A stretch of 64,000 nt of DNA from Gammaproteobacteria bacterium (GCA_022451485.1 JAKUQS010000003.1:1-64000), one strand, 5' to 3'. Positions 46,201 to 55,734 are shown, counted from the first letter of the stretch. Notes: generated by a model from the letters alone, not told the origin. A program made the numbers and translations.

Positions 46201-46755
46201 AAACTCAATCAGTTCGGTCACATTACCGGGGTAAAGCACCGGCATCATCAGATCAATAAATGTCGGTTCCGACATCGCGGGGACGTCGGTCGAGGTCATT
46301 CCATGATCATCACCGACAACCGCCAGCACACCACCATAGCGAGATGTCCCCGCCAGATTTGCGTGACGCATCGCGTCAACACTGCGATCGAGACCAGGAC
46401 CTTTGCCGTACCACAGGCTGTAAACCCCATCGTAAAGCGCATCCGAGAATAATGACGACTGCTGTGTGCCCCAGTGCGAAGTTACCGCAATATCTTCATT
46501 CACCGCGGGCAGAAAGTGAATCTGGTTCTGGGGAAGAAAGCGCTCAGCCCGCCACAACTCCTTATCAAGGTTATGCATCGGGGATCCTCGATATCCCGAG
46601 ATGAAACAAGCGGTATTCAGCCCTGCGGCACGATCCCGAATTCCTTGCAACATCGCCACTTTAACCAGCGCCTGTGTGCCAGTGAGGTATAGGGCGCCGT
46701 CAAGGTTTTGATACTTATCATCGAGGCTGACCTGGGCGAGCTGCATAGGGATCAT
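43273..46755 (-). CDS. Indolepyruvate ferredoxin oxidoreductase, fused three-domain form
   Basis: An 1160-residue fused 2-oxoacid:ferredoxin oxidoreductase (IOR type). Residues 1-350 form the pyruvate/TPP-binding alpha region (GYRGSPMHNLD, VVGDDHGMTSTD). The TPP-Mg region is in the middle. A ferredoxin-like region at about 635-685 carries the clusters VCEGCGDC and CNKDYSCREGFC. The C-terminal gamma-type domain begins VTGIGGTGVVTISAM. It oxidises arylpyruvates or branched 2-oxo acids to acyl-CoA, reducing ferredoxin. A dedicated ferredoxin is not adjacent, but an FprA-type reductase lies at 21565. It is a stand-alone unit between RidA and SDR genes. Confidence 0.9.
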   Translation of the reverse strand: MIPMQLAQVSLDDKYQNLDGALYLTGTQALVKVAMLQGIRDRAAGLNTACFISGYRGSPMHNLDKELWRAERFLPQNQIHFLPAVNEDIAVTSHWGTQQSSLFSDALYDGVYSLWYGKGPGLDRSVDAMRHANLAGTSRYGGVLAVVGDDHGMTSTDVPAMSEPTFIDLMMPVLYPGNVTELIEFGLYGWALSRFCGAWVGFKATPDTLDTAASILLPTDWPRIVLPDYPFPEGGVSIRTPDPWVNQEARLRDHKMGAAVAFARANDIDKVLIDSPRPRLGIVASGLAAFAVLEALDSLGIDLEFAAELGIRVLKIGMPHPIDELSLRQFCDGLEEVFVVEEKRRIIELAVKDVLYGLPETRRPRVVGRCDEAGKEILSGVGQLGPDAVAIAIAARIRPFHFSDKMQARLVFLERKASERRARGPLSIVRTPFFCSGCPHNTSTRVPEGSRAHGGVGCHFMATNMARDNVTHPQMGGEGATWIGMSSFVATDHVFQNLGDGTYFHSGLLALRACIAADVNITYKILYNDAVAMTGGQPVDGNIDPAAITRQVHAEGVRRLAVVTDDLEKYKNRVGLAPGTEVHHRRALDSVQKAFRQYPGVSVIVYDQTCAAEKRRRRKRGTFPDPSRRVFINERVCEGCGDCSAKSNCLSVVPIETSFGRKRRIDQSSCNKDYSCREGFCPSFVSVVGGRVRRIAANQEVPRHLQLLPEPQRPSLEEKQSYNILVTGIGGTGVVTISAMITMAAHIEGRACQAVDQFGMAQKGGAVTSHIRLASEANAIKAVHLDAGSADLVLGCDALVAASDLALESVSSERSQLIINTHEAITGHFTRSPDLKYPREDLNQRFLDAAGSQRLTFIDATAIASRLMGDGIATNMFMLGYAYQRGLIPVSSAGIEKAIELNSIAVESNIETFRWGRRAALDLEGVAAVANGESVTSVKSPETLEELIDVRTNDLTRYQDAGYAARYRRLVEQACQAESELAGGFAGFAASVARYGYKLMAYKDEYEVARLYSDGEFVKNIRHTFEGSFRLEFHLAPPLFARRNPYSGLPEKRTYGAWMLRAMGMLARLRWLRGTPFDVFGYTAERRAERQRITDYETIIDELSRGLNHDNHALATEIASLPDGIRGYGYVKNQHLDAVEVVQEDLLLRWRHKEDKALAV

Positions 46756-46803
46756 TTCGCCTGTCAGTTCAACTTAGCCAATAGTGGGCTAGCCGTGACC
46801 ACA

Positions 46804-47586
46804 TCAAAAAGCACTATCAAAAACACCACCATCAAGGAGTAAATTCTGGCCAGTGATGTAGCCCGCCTGCAAACTACAAAGAAATGCACAGGCCTCTCCA
46901 AACTCTTCCGGCTGGCCAAATCGCGCGGCCGGCACCTGCTGGGTTCTAGCGGCTACTGCCTCATCCATAGTAATCCCTAAGGTCTTAACACTTGCCTCTA
47001 AGCTGCCCTGGAGACGGTCGGTATCGAAAAAACCAGGCAGAATGTTGTTGATGGTGACGTTGCTTGATGCCAACGATCGGCTAACGCCGGCAAGAAATGC
47101 GGTTAATCCGGCCCGCGCACCGCTTGATAGATCAAGTCCAAGGACCGGCTTCTTAACCGATATAGAAGTGATGTTGACGATACGACCAAACTTGCGCTCA
47201 GCCATTCCATCTGCCACTCCCGTGATCAATTCAATGGGAGTGATCATGTTCATTATTACCCCTTCTACCATCGCATCACGATCCAACTCGCGGAAATCAC
47301 GAAACGGTGGCCCCCCATTGTTATTGACCAAAATATCAACTTCAGGCACCGCGCCAAGTAAAGCCGCCTGACACTGACGGTCTGCCACGTCCCCAACAAC
47401 CATTGTGACCTCGACGTCTGGAGCTGCAGCACGAATATCAGCCGCTGTTTTTTCTAGCACAACGCTATCCCGACCGTTAATTGTGACATTGACCCCGTTA
47501 CGCGCGAGGGATGTAGCACAAGCCTTCCCTAAGCCGCGGCTCGATGCACATACAATTGCGTTGCGCCCAGCGATTCCTAGATCCAT
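46804..47586 (-). CDS. SDR-family protein with altered catalytic residues
   Basis: A 260-residue short-chain dehydrogenase fold. The cofactor site is degenerate but present (CASSRGLGKACA) and NNNGG follows the fourth strand. The catalytic Tyr and Lys of the YxxxK motif are replaced: the aligned positions carry Ser154 and Arg158 (LSSGAR). Ser141 or Ser143 may remain. A recognised SDR subgroup has this change, so it is not decay. AGGA precedes the ATG by about seven bases. Activity may be different or structural. Confidence 0.8.
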   Translation of the reverse strand: MDLGIAGRNAIVCASSRGLGKACATSLARNGVNVTINGRDSVVLEKTAADIRAAAPDVEVTMVVGDVADRQCQAALLGAVPEVDILVNNNGGPPFRDFRELDRDAMVEGVIMNMITPIELITGVADGMAERKFGRIVNITSISVKKPVLGLDLSSGARAGLTAFLAGVSRSLASSNVTINNILPGFFDTDRLQGSLEASVKTLGITMDEAVAARTQQVPAARFGQPEEFGEACAFLCSLQAGYITGQNLLLDGGVFDSAF

Positions 47587-47639
47587 TTGCTTTTCCTAGT
47601 GGTTTTCTTGTTAAGTGATAGGGTCGTGACTGTATCCTG

Positions 47640-48422
47640 TTACTGACGATACTCCGGTTCCTCACGATCGAGAATGCGCTTCAGCGCCGCAAAATGACGC
47701 GCAGCAAGCTTTGGCATCTCTTCAGGGAACTGTGTTCGAGTTCGGGCAATCACTTCTGGCTCAATGCTTCTCAGGCGCCCCCCAGTTGATCTTGCCAACA
47801 CCTGGAACATCGCAGCCCGCTCCAGATAATAGAGATCGTTAAAAGCCATTTCGACTGACAACCCCGTAACCGTAACCCCATGATTCGCCATCATCAAAAT
47901 GGAACACTCACCCATTGCATGAGCGATGCGATCACCCTCTTCGACATCCAATGCAAGACCACTATATTCAGTGTCGTAAGCGATGCGCCCGTCAAACATC
48001 AAGGCATTTTGTTCAACCATCGCTAACTTTCCGTCCTCCAACAGCGTAAGTGACGTGGTATAGGGCATATGATTGTGCAGAACCACCACCGCTTTTGGCA
48101 CATTGACGTGTATTCGGCTGTGAATAAAAAACGCCGTGTCTTCAACAGTATTCTCTCCATCCAACACATTACCCATTTCGTCACACAGGACCAAAGATGA
48201 GGCAGTGATCTCCGACCAATGCCAACCGTATGGATTGATGAGGAAGCGCTTCCCTCGCATAACACCATCATCATCCGGAACCGCCATCGAAAAGTGATTG
48301 TCTACTCCTTCCGACAGGCCCAATCGAACAGCCCAACGAAACGCTGCGGCAAGATCAATTCGCGCTTCTTGCAGATCAAATTCGGTATTTGGATTAGGAT
48401 GAAGAGGAATCGGTTTTGTCAT
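47640..48422 (-). CDS. Class II aldolase/adducin family protein
   Basis: A 260-residue class II aldolase. The His ligands appear in VLHNHMPYTTS, and the third in MANHGVTV. GGAC stands seven bases before the ATG. Members with this size often decarboxylate 3-oxo acids or split 2-hydroxy aldehydes. It is transcribed with, or just upstream of, the SDR-like gene (53-base gap). Paralogue of the gene at 6507, but the sequences diverge strongly. Confidence 0.8.
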   Translation of the reverse strand: MTKPIPLHPNPNTEFDLQEARIDLAAAFRWAVRLGLSEGVDNHFSMAVPDDDGVMRGKRFLINPYGWHWSEITASSLVLCDEMGNVLDGENTVEDTAFFIHSRIHVNVPKAVVVLHNHMPYTTSLTLLEDGKLAMVEQNALMFDGRIAYDTEYSGLALDVEEGDRIAHAMGECSILMMANHGVTVTGLSVEMAFNDLYYLERAAMFQVLARSTGGRLRSIEPEVIARTRTQFPEEMPKLAARHFAALKRILDREEPEYRQ

Positions 48423-48568
48423 GTGCTTGTCCTATACCACTGTTAGTCATTAATAGTATGTGATGCAAACTGCCTGTCCAATCGATCGGTTTCAACCATG
48501 ATGGAGAAATCGACCCACGCCAACATGATACCGCGTCAGTGGACCCATTACCGATCATCGCGGACCTT

Positions 48569-49690
48569 TTAACGCAGCACCCGTTGCACACCGCTACCAA
48601 CCGACAGGGCCGGCATAATAGCCGGAACATTATGACGCTCGGTTACTTCACTCAACGTGATAGCTTGGCCTTGCTGGTGACCAATCAGAACCACCTCGTC
48701 ACCGACACTGGCATCTGGAACCATAGTCAGATCGATCCTAGTATGCTCCATACTAAATCGCCCCGTGATCGGCACTCGTCGGCCCCTAACCAACACTTCA
48801 CCACACGTAAGTCCCGCAATTCCATCTCGAAGGCCAAATGGAATCACACCGAGCCGATCACCAGGTCGCAAATCGATTGGAGAAAAATCGATAAATTCAT
48901 TGCGCTCTACGATTCGCGTATGGATTAATCGACTGCTCAACGCAACAAAAGCTGGTTTTAAATCAAGATCCTGTTTAACCGGTCCGGCTGGAGTCAACCC
49001 AAACAATAAATGGCCGGGATCAACTGCATCCAAATTGAATGCACTAGAGAATCTGAGCACCGCGCTACTGGATATCAGTCGCAATGGAATCCTAATTCCA
49101 ACCGAGTCGAGTTCAACGCACACGCCATCGAATGCTTTCCACTGCCACTCGATGTAATCGTCTACCCCGCCCTCCGGCACGTCCATGTGGGTATATAAAC
49201 CTACTAACTCCAGTTTAGGCAGCTGCGTCACCGCATCAACCAGTGCCGCCGCATACGCCGGCAATGTGCCCAAGCGCTCGAGCCCCACATCAACTTTGAC
49301 AAAACATCGTATTGGGCCTTGCGCACGAGTGGACAATGCTTCTGCGCCGCTGATATCGAGAACCGTTGGCATCAGATCGTATGCTTCCATCGCCTGCACC
49401 GCGTCGATATCAAACGGATTGCCCGCATAGAGCAAAATCGGTAATTCGATCCCCTCAAGGCGAATGCTCGCCGCCTCCGAAATATCTGCCACAGCAATCA
49501 TGTCAACACCGTGCTTCACCACGGTGCGTGCTACCGGTATTAACCCAAACCCGTAACCATCCCCCTTAAGGGCTGCGATGATTTTGGTTGAAACACCAAC
49601 TAAGTTACGAATCTGTCCGACATTATGCGCAATCGCCCCCATATCGATCTCAAATCGATTCGGCCGAGGCGGCGCGTAATCACCCACCAT
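48569..49690 (-). CDS. alr: Alanine racemase-like PLP enzyme
   Basis: A 373-residue fold type III racemase. The PLP lysine is Lys42 (ALKGDGYGFG), equivalent to KANAYGHG of Alr. The C-terminal beta domain contains GRFSMEHTRIDL with the conserved catalytic region. It overlaps the preceding HyuB by eleven bases and ends the hyuA-hyuB operon, where racemases often supply L- or D-amino acids from opened hydantoins. The YGxG and GRxSM variants suggest a broad-specificity racemase rather than cell-wall Alr. Confidence 0.8.
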   Translation of the reverse strand: MVGDYAPPRPNRFEIDMGAIAHNVGQIRNLVGVSTKIIAALKGDGYGFGLIPVARTVVKHGVDMIAVADISEAASIRLEGIELPILLYAGNPFDIDAVQAMEAYDLMPTVLDISGAEALSTRAQGPIRCFVKVDVGLERLGTLPAYAAALVDAVTQLPKLELVGLYTHMDVPEGGVDDYIEWQWKAFDGVCVELDSVGIRIPLRLISSSAVLRFSSAFNLDAVDPGHLLFGLTPAGPVKQDLDLKPAFVALSSRLIHTRIVERNEFIDFSPIDLRPGDRLGVIPFGLRDGIAGLTCGEVLVRGRRVPITGRFSMEHTRIDLTMVPDASVGDEVVLIGHQQGQAITLSEVTERHNVPAIMPALSVGSGVQRVLR

Positions 49691-51383
49691 CGGTGTCTTC
49701 CCTGTCTGTCATCTGGGTTAGATGCCCGTAATAGCGGTTAAGGTATTCCTCACTAAACTTGCCCGTCGCCCGATCGCCTGCGACCGCTTCCGCGGTTCGG
49801 TCAGCTGGAAGTTTGAAGCCACCCGCGCCCGGAGTTTCAATAACAACGGCATCGTCGGGACCAATAGCCACCTGGTCAGGCTTATCTTCCAACCTAGACT
49901 CACCGCTTTCGGTTCTCAGTAAGAATCGCCCCATACCCCCGGGTGCACCACCAAAAAGCCCCCACGGTGGATGACGGAATCTCTCGCCCGCACCATTAAA
50001 GATACAATCATGCCCTCGAGGACGCACAACCCGTCGCAATCCCATCCCACCGCGAAAACGCCCCGCCCCAGCCGAATCCGTAACCAAACTGTATTCCTCG
50101 ACTAAAAGTGGATATTCCATCTCTATCGCTTCAATCGGGAGATTAGAGGTATTGGTGATGTGGACCTGAACACCATCTTTGCCATCCTTCATGGGTCTAC
50201 CACCCATACCACCGCCCAGCGTCTCAAGATAGAGATAGGATGCCCCGCTACGCGGGTCAATACCCGAAAAGACGGCTGTCGTGTTGGCGCCATTGGCGGC
50301 CGCGACCACCCGCTCTGGAAATGCATCGGCCAAGGCTCCGAGAACGACGTCGATAATCCTTTGGCAGGTATTCGCACGCGCGGCTACCGGTGCGGGGAAA
50401 ATAGCGTTGACCAACGTACCGGCGGGCGCGACGATCTCTACCGCATCTAAGACACCTTGATTATTAGGAATTTCCGGATCGAGGAGCGCTTTCAGGCTGT
50501 AACACACTGCAGCTTGCGTGGCATTCAAAGTAACATTGATATTCCCTTTGACCTGATCCGCGGTCCCTGAAAAATCAAAGATGATCTCCCTGTCCCGTAC
50601 ATGAACCGCAACGATGATCTCCACATCAAACGTCCCCAATCCATCGCCATCCATCACATCACTAAAGGTATAGGTTCCATTGCGGATGGACTCCACGCCA
50701 TCCGCCATTCGCCGTTGGGTACGCGATATGATGTCTGAGTAGGACGCCGTGACTGCCTCCTTACTATAGGTCGTGATCACTTCCTGCAATCGACGCTCTC
50801 CCAATCGACAAGCAGAAATTTGGGCAAAATAATCACCCCGTCGCTCAAGAGGCACACGCACATTCAGCAACAGAAGATCAAGAATATCGGTTACCAGTTC
50901 GCCCCGACGAAATAATCGAACTACGGGTATGCGAAGACCCTCTTGATAAATTTCCGACATGCCGCCCGCCATACTGCCCGGTGCCATGCCGCCGACATCA
51001 GCATGATGCGCAATATTGCAAACAAAACTGTGAATCTCACCATCGACAAAAACTGGCATCGCCAGATTGATATCCGGCAAATGGGTGCCGCCCGCCTCAT
51101 GCGGATCGTTCGAAACAAAGATATCACCCTCATGAATATCACTCTCAAATTTTTCAAATAACGCACTCATCAGTCCACTCATCGACGCAATATGGATGGG
51201 AAGTGAACCTGCTGATTGAGCCACTAAACGACCATTCGGATCCATTACAGCGGTCGAATGATCGTGCCGCTCTTTAATATTGGTTGAGTAGGCAGACTTC
51301 ATCAACGCGGCGTAGGTCTCGTCCGTCACCGAACGCAACGCGTTAAAGATAATTTCAAGCGTAATAGGATCAATCGCAGTCAT
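49680..51383 (-). CDS. hyuB: Hydantoinase B/oxoprolinase family subunit
   Basis: 567 residues from ATG 51383 (a TTG three codons upstream overlaps the HyuA stop and has no ribosome site). HyuB family segments: NIKERHDHSTAVMD, FVSNDPHEAGGTHLPDI and HHADVGGMAPGSM, the last with the conserved metal-binding residues. It works with HyuA to open a cyclic amide using ATP, as in 5-oxoprolinase, N-methylhydantoinase or acetophenone carboxylase. Close packing with HyuA and racemase implies one enzyme pathway. Confidence 0.85.
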   Translation of the reverse strand: MTAIDPITLEIIFNALRSVTDETYAALMKSAYSTNIKERHDHSTAVMDPNGRLVAQSAGSLPIHIASMSGLMSALFEKFESDIHEGDIFVSNDPHEAGGTHLPDINLAMPVFVDGEIHSFVCNIAHHADVGGMAPGSMAGGMSEIYQEGLRIPVVRLFRRGELVTDILDLLLLNVRVPLERRGDYFAQISACRLGERRLQEVITTYSKEAVTASYSDIISRTQRRMADGVESIRNGTYTFSDVMDGDGLGTFDVEIIVAVHVRDREIIFDFSGTADQVKGNINVTLNATQAAVCYSLKALLDPEIPNNQGVLDAVEIVAPAGTLVNAIFPAPVAARANTCQRIIDVVLGALADAFPERVVAAANGANTTAVFSGIDPRSGASYLYLETLGGGMGGRPMKDGKDGVQVHITNTSNLPIEAIEMEYPLLVEEYSLVTDSAGAGRFRGGMGLRRVVRPRGHDCIFNGAGERFRHPPWGLFGGAPGGMGRFLLRTESGESRLEDKPDQVAIGPDDAVVIETPGAGGFKLPADRTAEAVAGDRATGKFSEEYLNRYYGHLTQMTDREDTDGG

Positions 51384-51388
51384 AAAAA

Positions 51389-53449
51389 TCAAACATCCAA
51401 TGAGATCAGAATATTTCCAAAATCATCCACGCGCGCCGTGTCACCAGGATACACAAGCGTGGTGGCATCCAACTGCTCAATTACTGCAGGGCCGATGACT
51501 TCATCCCCGACACTGAGCGCGTGCCGCTGAAAAACTCGGCACTGAACTGGCTCGTCTTGATTGAACACTACATCTCTGTATCCCGTTTCCGCTGAGAATT
51601 CGTTTTGGTCCATCATCCCCTTGGATTCCACCAGCGGATGAACTCGACCGCGAGCAGTGAGTCGAAAATTAATTATCTCGATAGGATCTTCCGGGTTGTG
51701 ATAGCCATAGTTTTCTTCGTGAATCTGAAAAAACGCACGACGCAGGGGTTCAACATCATCAAAGGCAACATATTTCCCATCGTCTCCTTGCGCCAATGGA
51801 ACCGCCAACTCAAAATTCTGCCCAACATATCGCATGTCAAGCCGAATCGACACCTGCCGCATCTCTGGCCGAACGTGCTCGTCGTCAAACCAACTCGCTG
51901 CCTCGTTTGCAAGCGTTTCCAATGCCTCAGAAATGACATTCAATTCATTATCCACTAATCGTAATCGACGACCCACAACAAAATCTTCCTGCAAATCAGA
52001 AACGACCAATCCGTGCGCGCATACAATACCGGGAGCCGCCGGAACAAGAATTTCCTGAATTCCAAGGTTGGTTGCCACATCCCGAGCGTGCAGTGGACCC
52101 GCACCGCCAAAGGGCATCAAGACGTACTCTCTTGGGTCATGACCCCGTTCTACAGAAATAGTGCGAATGGCGCGGACCATATTAGCTACTACGATATCTA
52201 TCACTCCCCGTGCCAGTCGCACGGCAGACGTTTCTAAGTCTTGTGCGATACCCTCAACGGCTTCCCGCGCCCGATCCAAGTCCAGGGCCATTGCCCCTCC
52301 AAGTAGACCACCCTGACTGAGGCGCCCAAGAAATAGATTGGCATCAGTCACAGTCGCATCACGACCCCCTTGTCCATAACAAGCTGGGCCCGGTGAAGCA
52401 CCCGCACTCTGGGGACCGACCTTCATCAACCCGTCACGATCTATCCATGCAATAGAACCTCCGCCGGCACCAACCGTCTCAACATCAACCATCGGCATCC
52501 GTATAGGAAACCCAGCTACATCACGTCCAAACGCAATCGGCACCGAAGCTTCTCGAATCAAGGCTACATCCGCGCTGGTGCCCCCCATATCAAGAGTAAT
52601 GACGTTAGGGCGACTGATCTGTCGTGCTATATGAGCGGCGCCGACGACTCCAGCCGCTGGGCCCGACAGCGCAGTACGAATAGGGAGATCTCGCGATCGA
52701 GCCAACGACATTAATCCTCCACTCGACTGATTAAGACCCAAGCTTGCTGTCGGTGCTGCGTCAGTCACAGCAGCCTCGAGCTCTCTTATATATTCGGCCA
52801 TCACCGGTTGCAGATACGCATTCAGTACGGTAGTGGAAAACCGCTCGACCTCACGAAACTCAGACTGCACGGCAGATGATGAGGAAACATAAATTGTCGG
52901 TATTGCTTCAGCGAGCGCCGCGCACAAACGTTTCTCATGTTCGTCATTCTGAAACGCAAACAATAGACACACTGCACATGCTTGCGGTGCCGAAGCTTTA
53001 ACTGCCGCACACGCCTCAATCACGGCATCATCCGTCAGCTCAATTAATACTTCCCCGCCGTCGGTGATTCGCTCTGTGACCTCAAGACGACGCTCGGGGG
53101 GCACAAGAGGTGGCGCGTGATCCTGATACAGATCGTACATATGCGGTCGTGTCTGGCGCGAGATTTCAAGCAAATCGGCGAAGCCACGGGTCGTCAACAG
53201 CGTGACTTTGCCGCCTTTACGCTGAATCAAGGCGTTGGTCGCTACTGTTGTCCCGTGAGACAAATGTCGTAACGCAGCCAACTCAAGCCCGTTCGCGGCC
53301 GCAAGATCGATCAATCCCTGTGTCACGGCGTGGGCCGGGTTTTCCGGCGTCGACGGATACTTGCCGACGTAAAAGGCCCCGTTCAATTCATTAAGCGCAA
53401 AAAAGTCCGTGAATGTTCCGCCCACGTCGACGCCAACCATCCAAGTCAT
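51389..53449 (-). CDS. hyuA: Hydantoinase A/oxoprolinase family ATP-binding subunit
   Basis: A 686-residue ATP-grasp-like ASKHA-fold subunit. The N-terminal phosphate loop is VDVGGTFTDFF. A second conserved region is TLDMGGTSADVAL. The C-terminal part contains VLMPFGGAGPLHA and the HyuA tail RHALSVGDEVIGPAVIEQLDATT. The gene is full length and starts hyuA-hyuB-alr. A further HyuA C-terminus is at 63536-64000, a different gene. Confidence 0.87.
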   Translation of the reverse strand: MTWMVGVDVGGTFTDFFALNELNGAFYVGKYPSTPENPAHAVTQGLIDLAAANGLELAALRHLSHGTTVATNALIQRKGGKVTLLTTRGFADLLEISRQTRPHMYDLYQDHAPPLVPPERRLEVTERITDGGEVLIELTDDAVIEACAAVKASAPQACAVCLLFAFQNDEHEKRLCAALAEAIPTIYVSSSSAVQSEFREVERFSTTVLNAYLQPVMAEYIRELEAAVTDAAPTASLGLNQSSGGLMSLARSRDLPIRTALSGPAAGVVGAAHIARQISRPNVITLDMGGTSADVALIREASVPIAFGRDVAGFPIRMPMVDVETVGAGGGSIAWIDRDGLMKVGPQSAGASPGPACYGQGGRDATVTDANLFLGRLSQGGLLGGAMALDLDRAREAVEGIAQDLETSAVRLARGVIDIVVANMVRAIRTISVERGHDPREYVLMPFGGAGPLHARDVATNLGIQEILVPAAPGIVCAHGLVVSDLQEDFVVGRRLRLVDNELNVISEALETLANEAASWFDDEHVRPEMRQVSIRLDMRYVGQNFELAVPLAQGDDGKYVAFDDVEPLRRAFFQIHEENYGYHNPEDPIEIINFRLTARGRVHPLVESKGMMDQNEFSAETGYRDVVFNQDEPVQCRVFQRHALSVGDEVIGPAVIEQLDATTLVYPGDTARVDDFGNILISLDV

Positions 53450-53623
53450 AATTTACCCAGTCCTCTAAATTACTTTCGAAAACTGGTGTAGAGTGTAAAC
53501 GCTTCGACCACATTAGAGACAAGCACACTTTCGGTATGGTGTAATCACCGGCCTATCCGATAGACCTCGACGCCCCAACCAAAACCCATCTGAGGCATCC
53601 CGACGCAGTAGCACGATCTGACT

Positions 53624-54850
53624 ATGGCCGAAAACGACACAACACCCCCCACCGCAAGCCCTCCGCTTAAGGGACTTCGAGTGCTTGATATTGCCACTTT
53701 CGTCGCGGCCCCTTTCGCTGGCGCCTGCCTTGCTGAATTCGGCGCAGATGTCATCAAAATTGAAAAACCAGTCATTGGAGACTCGCTTCGTAAACTTGGA
53801 GCTGACAGTGGTACGGAAGACACCTACTTCTGGATCAACGAAGCACGCAATAAGAAGTGCATCACACTGGACCTAAAGATGCCTAAAGGAGCCGAAATCT
53901 TTCGGCAAATGATACGTGACACCGATATCGTGATCGAAAATTTCCGCCCCGGCACACTGGAACGATGGGGCCTTGGCTACGAGGATTTACGGCGCCTGAA
54001 CCCGGGACTCATCATGCTAAGAGTTTCCGCCTACGGCCAAAACGGGCCTAAGAAAGATCTGCCGGGCTTTGCCCGAATCGCCCAGGCATTCGCGGGACTG
54101 TCTTATCTTGTAGGACAGCCGGATACGCCTCCACTCATTGCTGGATCGACCACGTTAGCCGACTATCTCAGTGGTCTTTACGGTGCCTACGGCGTGCTAC
54201 TGGCTTTGCGGGCGCGGGACCAGAACGGAGAGGGACAGTTCATCGACATCGCATTACATGATGGTATCTTTCGCTTTCTCGATGAAATCGCGGCTGTCTA
54301 CGACAAAACCGGGCAGGTACGTGAACGCATGGGAACGGAAACACACACCTCGGTGCCCCACAGCCATTACCCTACATCAGATGATAAGTGGGTGGCCATT
54401 GCCTGTACCAACGACAAGATGTTCGGCCGGCTTGCCACAGTCATTGGGCAGCCAGAACTCGCTATACCCGAGCGCTACGGCACCGTGTCGGCCCGCCTCG
54501 ATCACCGCAACGAGGTCAACCGCATCGTGAGCGCCTGGACCGAAACCAAAACTCGGGATGACGTAATCAAACTATGTTCGATCGGTGATGTGCCCTGTGG
54601 ACCAGTCAACAGTATTGCCGATATCTTTGACGAGCCCCAATACTGGGAACGTGACACCCTGGTACGGGTTAAAGATGACAGGATTGGCGACTTAGCTGTA
54701 CAAGGGGTAGTACCAAAACTTTCAGCAACTCCAGGACGTATTGATCACCTAGGACCCGCACTGGGTGCACACAACGAACAGATCTATCGCGACTGGCTTG
54801 GATTTGACGATGACGCTCTAGCAGAGTTGCGCAATGAAAATGTGATCTGA
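53624..54850 (+). CDS. Family III CoA-transferase (CaiB/Frc type)
   Basis: A 408-residue family III CoA-transferase. N-terminal LKGLRVLDIATFVAAPFAG and the NKKCITLDLK motif are typical. The catalytic Asp is probably Asp180, in the segment TTLADYLSG. The C-terminal conserved region VPCGPVNSI is present. It activates an acid by taking CoA from a donor such as succinyl- or formyl-CoA. Followed after 113 bases by an SDR on the same strand, so it may convert and then reduce or oxidise the same chain. Confidence 0.85.
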   Translation: MAENDTTPPTASPPLKGLRVLDIATFVAAPFAGACLAEFGADVIKIEKPVIGDSLRKLGADSGTEDTYFWINEARNKKCITLDLKMPKGAEIFRQMIRDTDIVIENFRPGTLERWGLGYEDLRRLNPGLIMLRVSAYGQNGPKKDLPGFARIAQAFAGLSYLVGQPDTPPLIAGSTTLADYLSGLYGAYGVLLALRARDQNGEGQFIDIALHDGIFRFLDEIAAVYDKTGQVRERMGTETHTSVPHSHYPTSDDKWVAIACTNDKMFGRLATVIGQPELAIPERYGTVSARLDHRNEVNRIVSAWTETKTRDDVIKLCSIGDVPCGPVNSIADIFDEPQYWERDTLVRVKDDRIGDLAVQGVVPKLSATPGRIDHLGPALGAHNEQIYRDWLGFDDDALAELRNENVI

Positions 54851-54963
54851 GTCACATCCATCAACGGAAGCGCCGTTACGGACTCTTTGATGGCAAACAC
54901 TTCACCTGATCTGCCTACGCTCTCAAAATCTAATAGATTGAAACAAATTAAGAGGAAAACGGT

Positions 54964-55722
54964 ATGCGCCTTAAAGATAAAGTTACCCTAGTGACCGGTG
55001 CTGGTTCTGGATTTGGGGCCGGGATTGCCCGCCTCTATGCCAGTGAAGGGGCAAAGGTCGTTATAAATGACATCAACGACAATGCCGGCCAAACCGTTGC
55101 CCAAGAGATTCGGCAGGCTGGAGGCGAAGCCACCTACGTACATGCTGACGTGGCGTCTCGGGAAGATACCCGGCTAATGATACAGTCCGCAGTCGATTTT
55201 GGAGGACGCTTAGATGTGCTGGTTAATAACGCCGGCTTCACCCACCATAACAAACCCTTCCTAGATGTAACTGAGGATGAATTTGATCGAATCTACGATG
55301 TCAACGTAAAAGCGATATTTCACGCACTTCAAGAGGCGGTCCCCATTTTCCTTGAACAAGGCGGTGGGTCCGTCATCAACACCTCGTCGACTGCCGCTAT
55401 TCGGCCGCGACCAGGGCTAGGTGTCTACTGTAGTTCAAAGGGCGCGGTAAACAATCTCACGAAGTCGCTGGCGATCGAATTTGCCGACAAGAACATTCGC
55501 ATCAATGCAGTATGTCCTGTCATCGGAGAAACGGGGCTATTGGAGACTTTTATGGGCGCTCCCGATACTCCGGAAAATAGAAAAAAATTTCAAGCAACCA
55601 TTCCCATGGGTCGATTATCAACACCAGAGGACATCGCGCGTGCCGCTCTCTTCCTCGCCAGTGATGACGCTGCGTTTATTACTGGAATTACCATGGAGGT
55701 AGACGGCGGGCGCTGCATCTAG
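54964..55722 (+). CDS. Short-chain dehydrogenase/reductase (3-oxoacyl reductase type)
   Basis: A 252-residue classical SDR. Cofactor loop TGAGSGFGAG (residues 11-20), NNAG at 88-91, catalytic Ser142, Tyr155 and Lys159 (YCSSK) all present, in contrast to the SDR at 46804. The C-terminus DGGRCI is family standard. AGAGGA stands seven to eight bases before the ATG. It probably acts on a CoA ester formed by the transferase gene upstream or on a hydroxy acid. Confidence 0.85.
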   Translation: MRLKDKVTLVTGAGSGFGAGIARLYASEGAKVVINDINDNAGQTVAQEIRQAGGEATYVHADVASREDTRLMIQSAVDFGGRLDVLVNNAGFTHHNKPFLDVTEDEFDRIYDVNVKAIFHALQEAVPIFLEQGGGSVINTSSTAAIRPRPGLGVYCSSKGAVNNLTKSLAIEFADKNIRINAVCPVIGETGLLETFMGAPDTPENRKKFQATIPMGRLSTPEDIARAALFLASDDAAFITGITMEVDGGRCI

Positions 55723-55734
55723 CCTTCATTAAGC

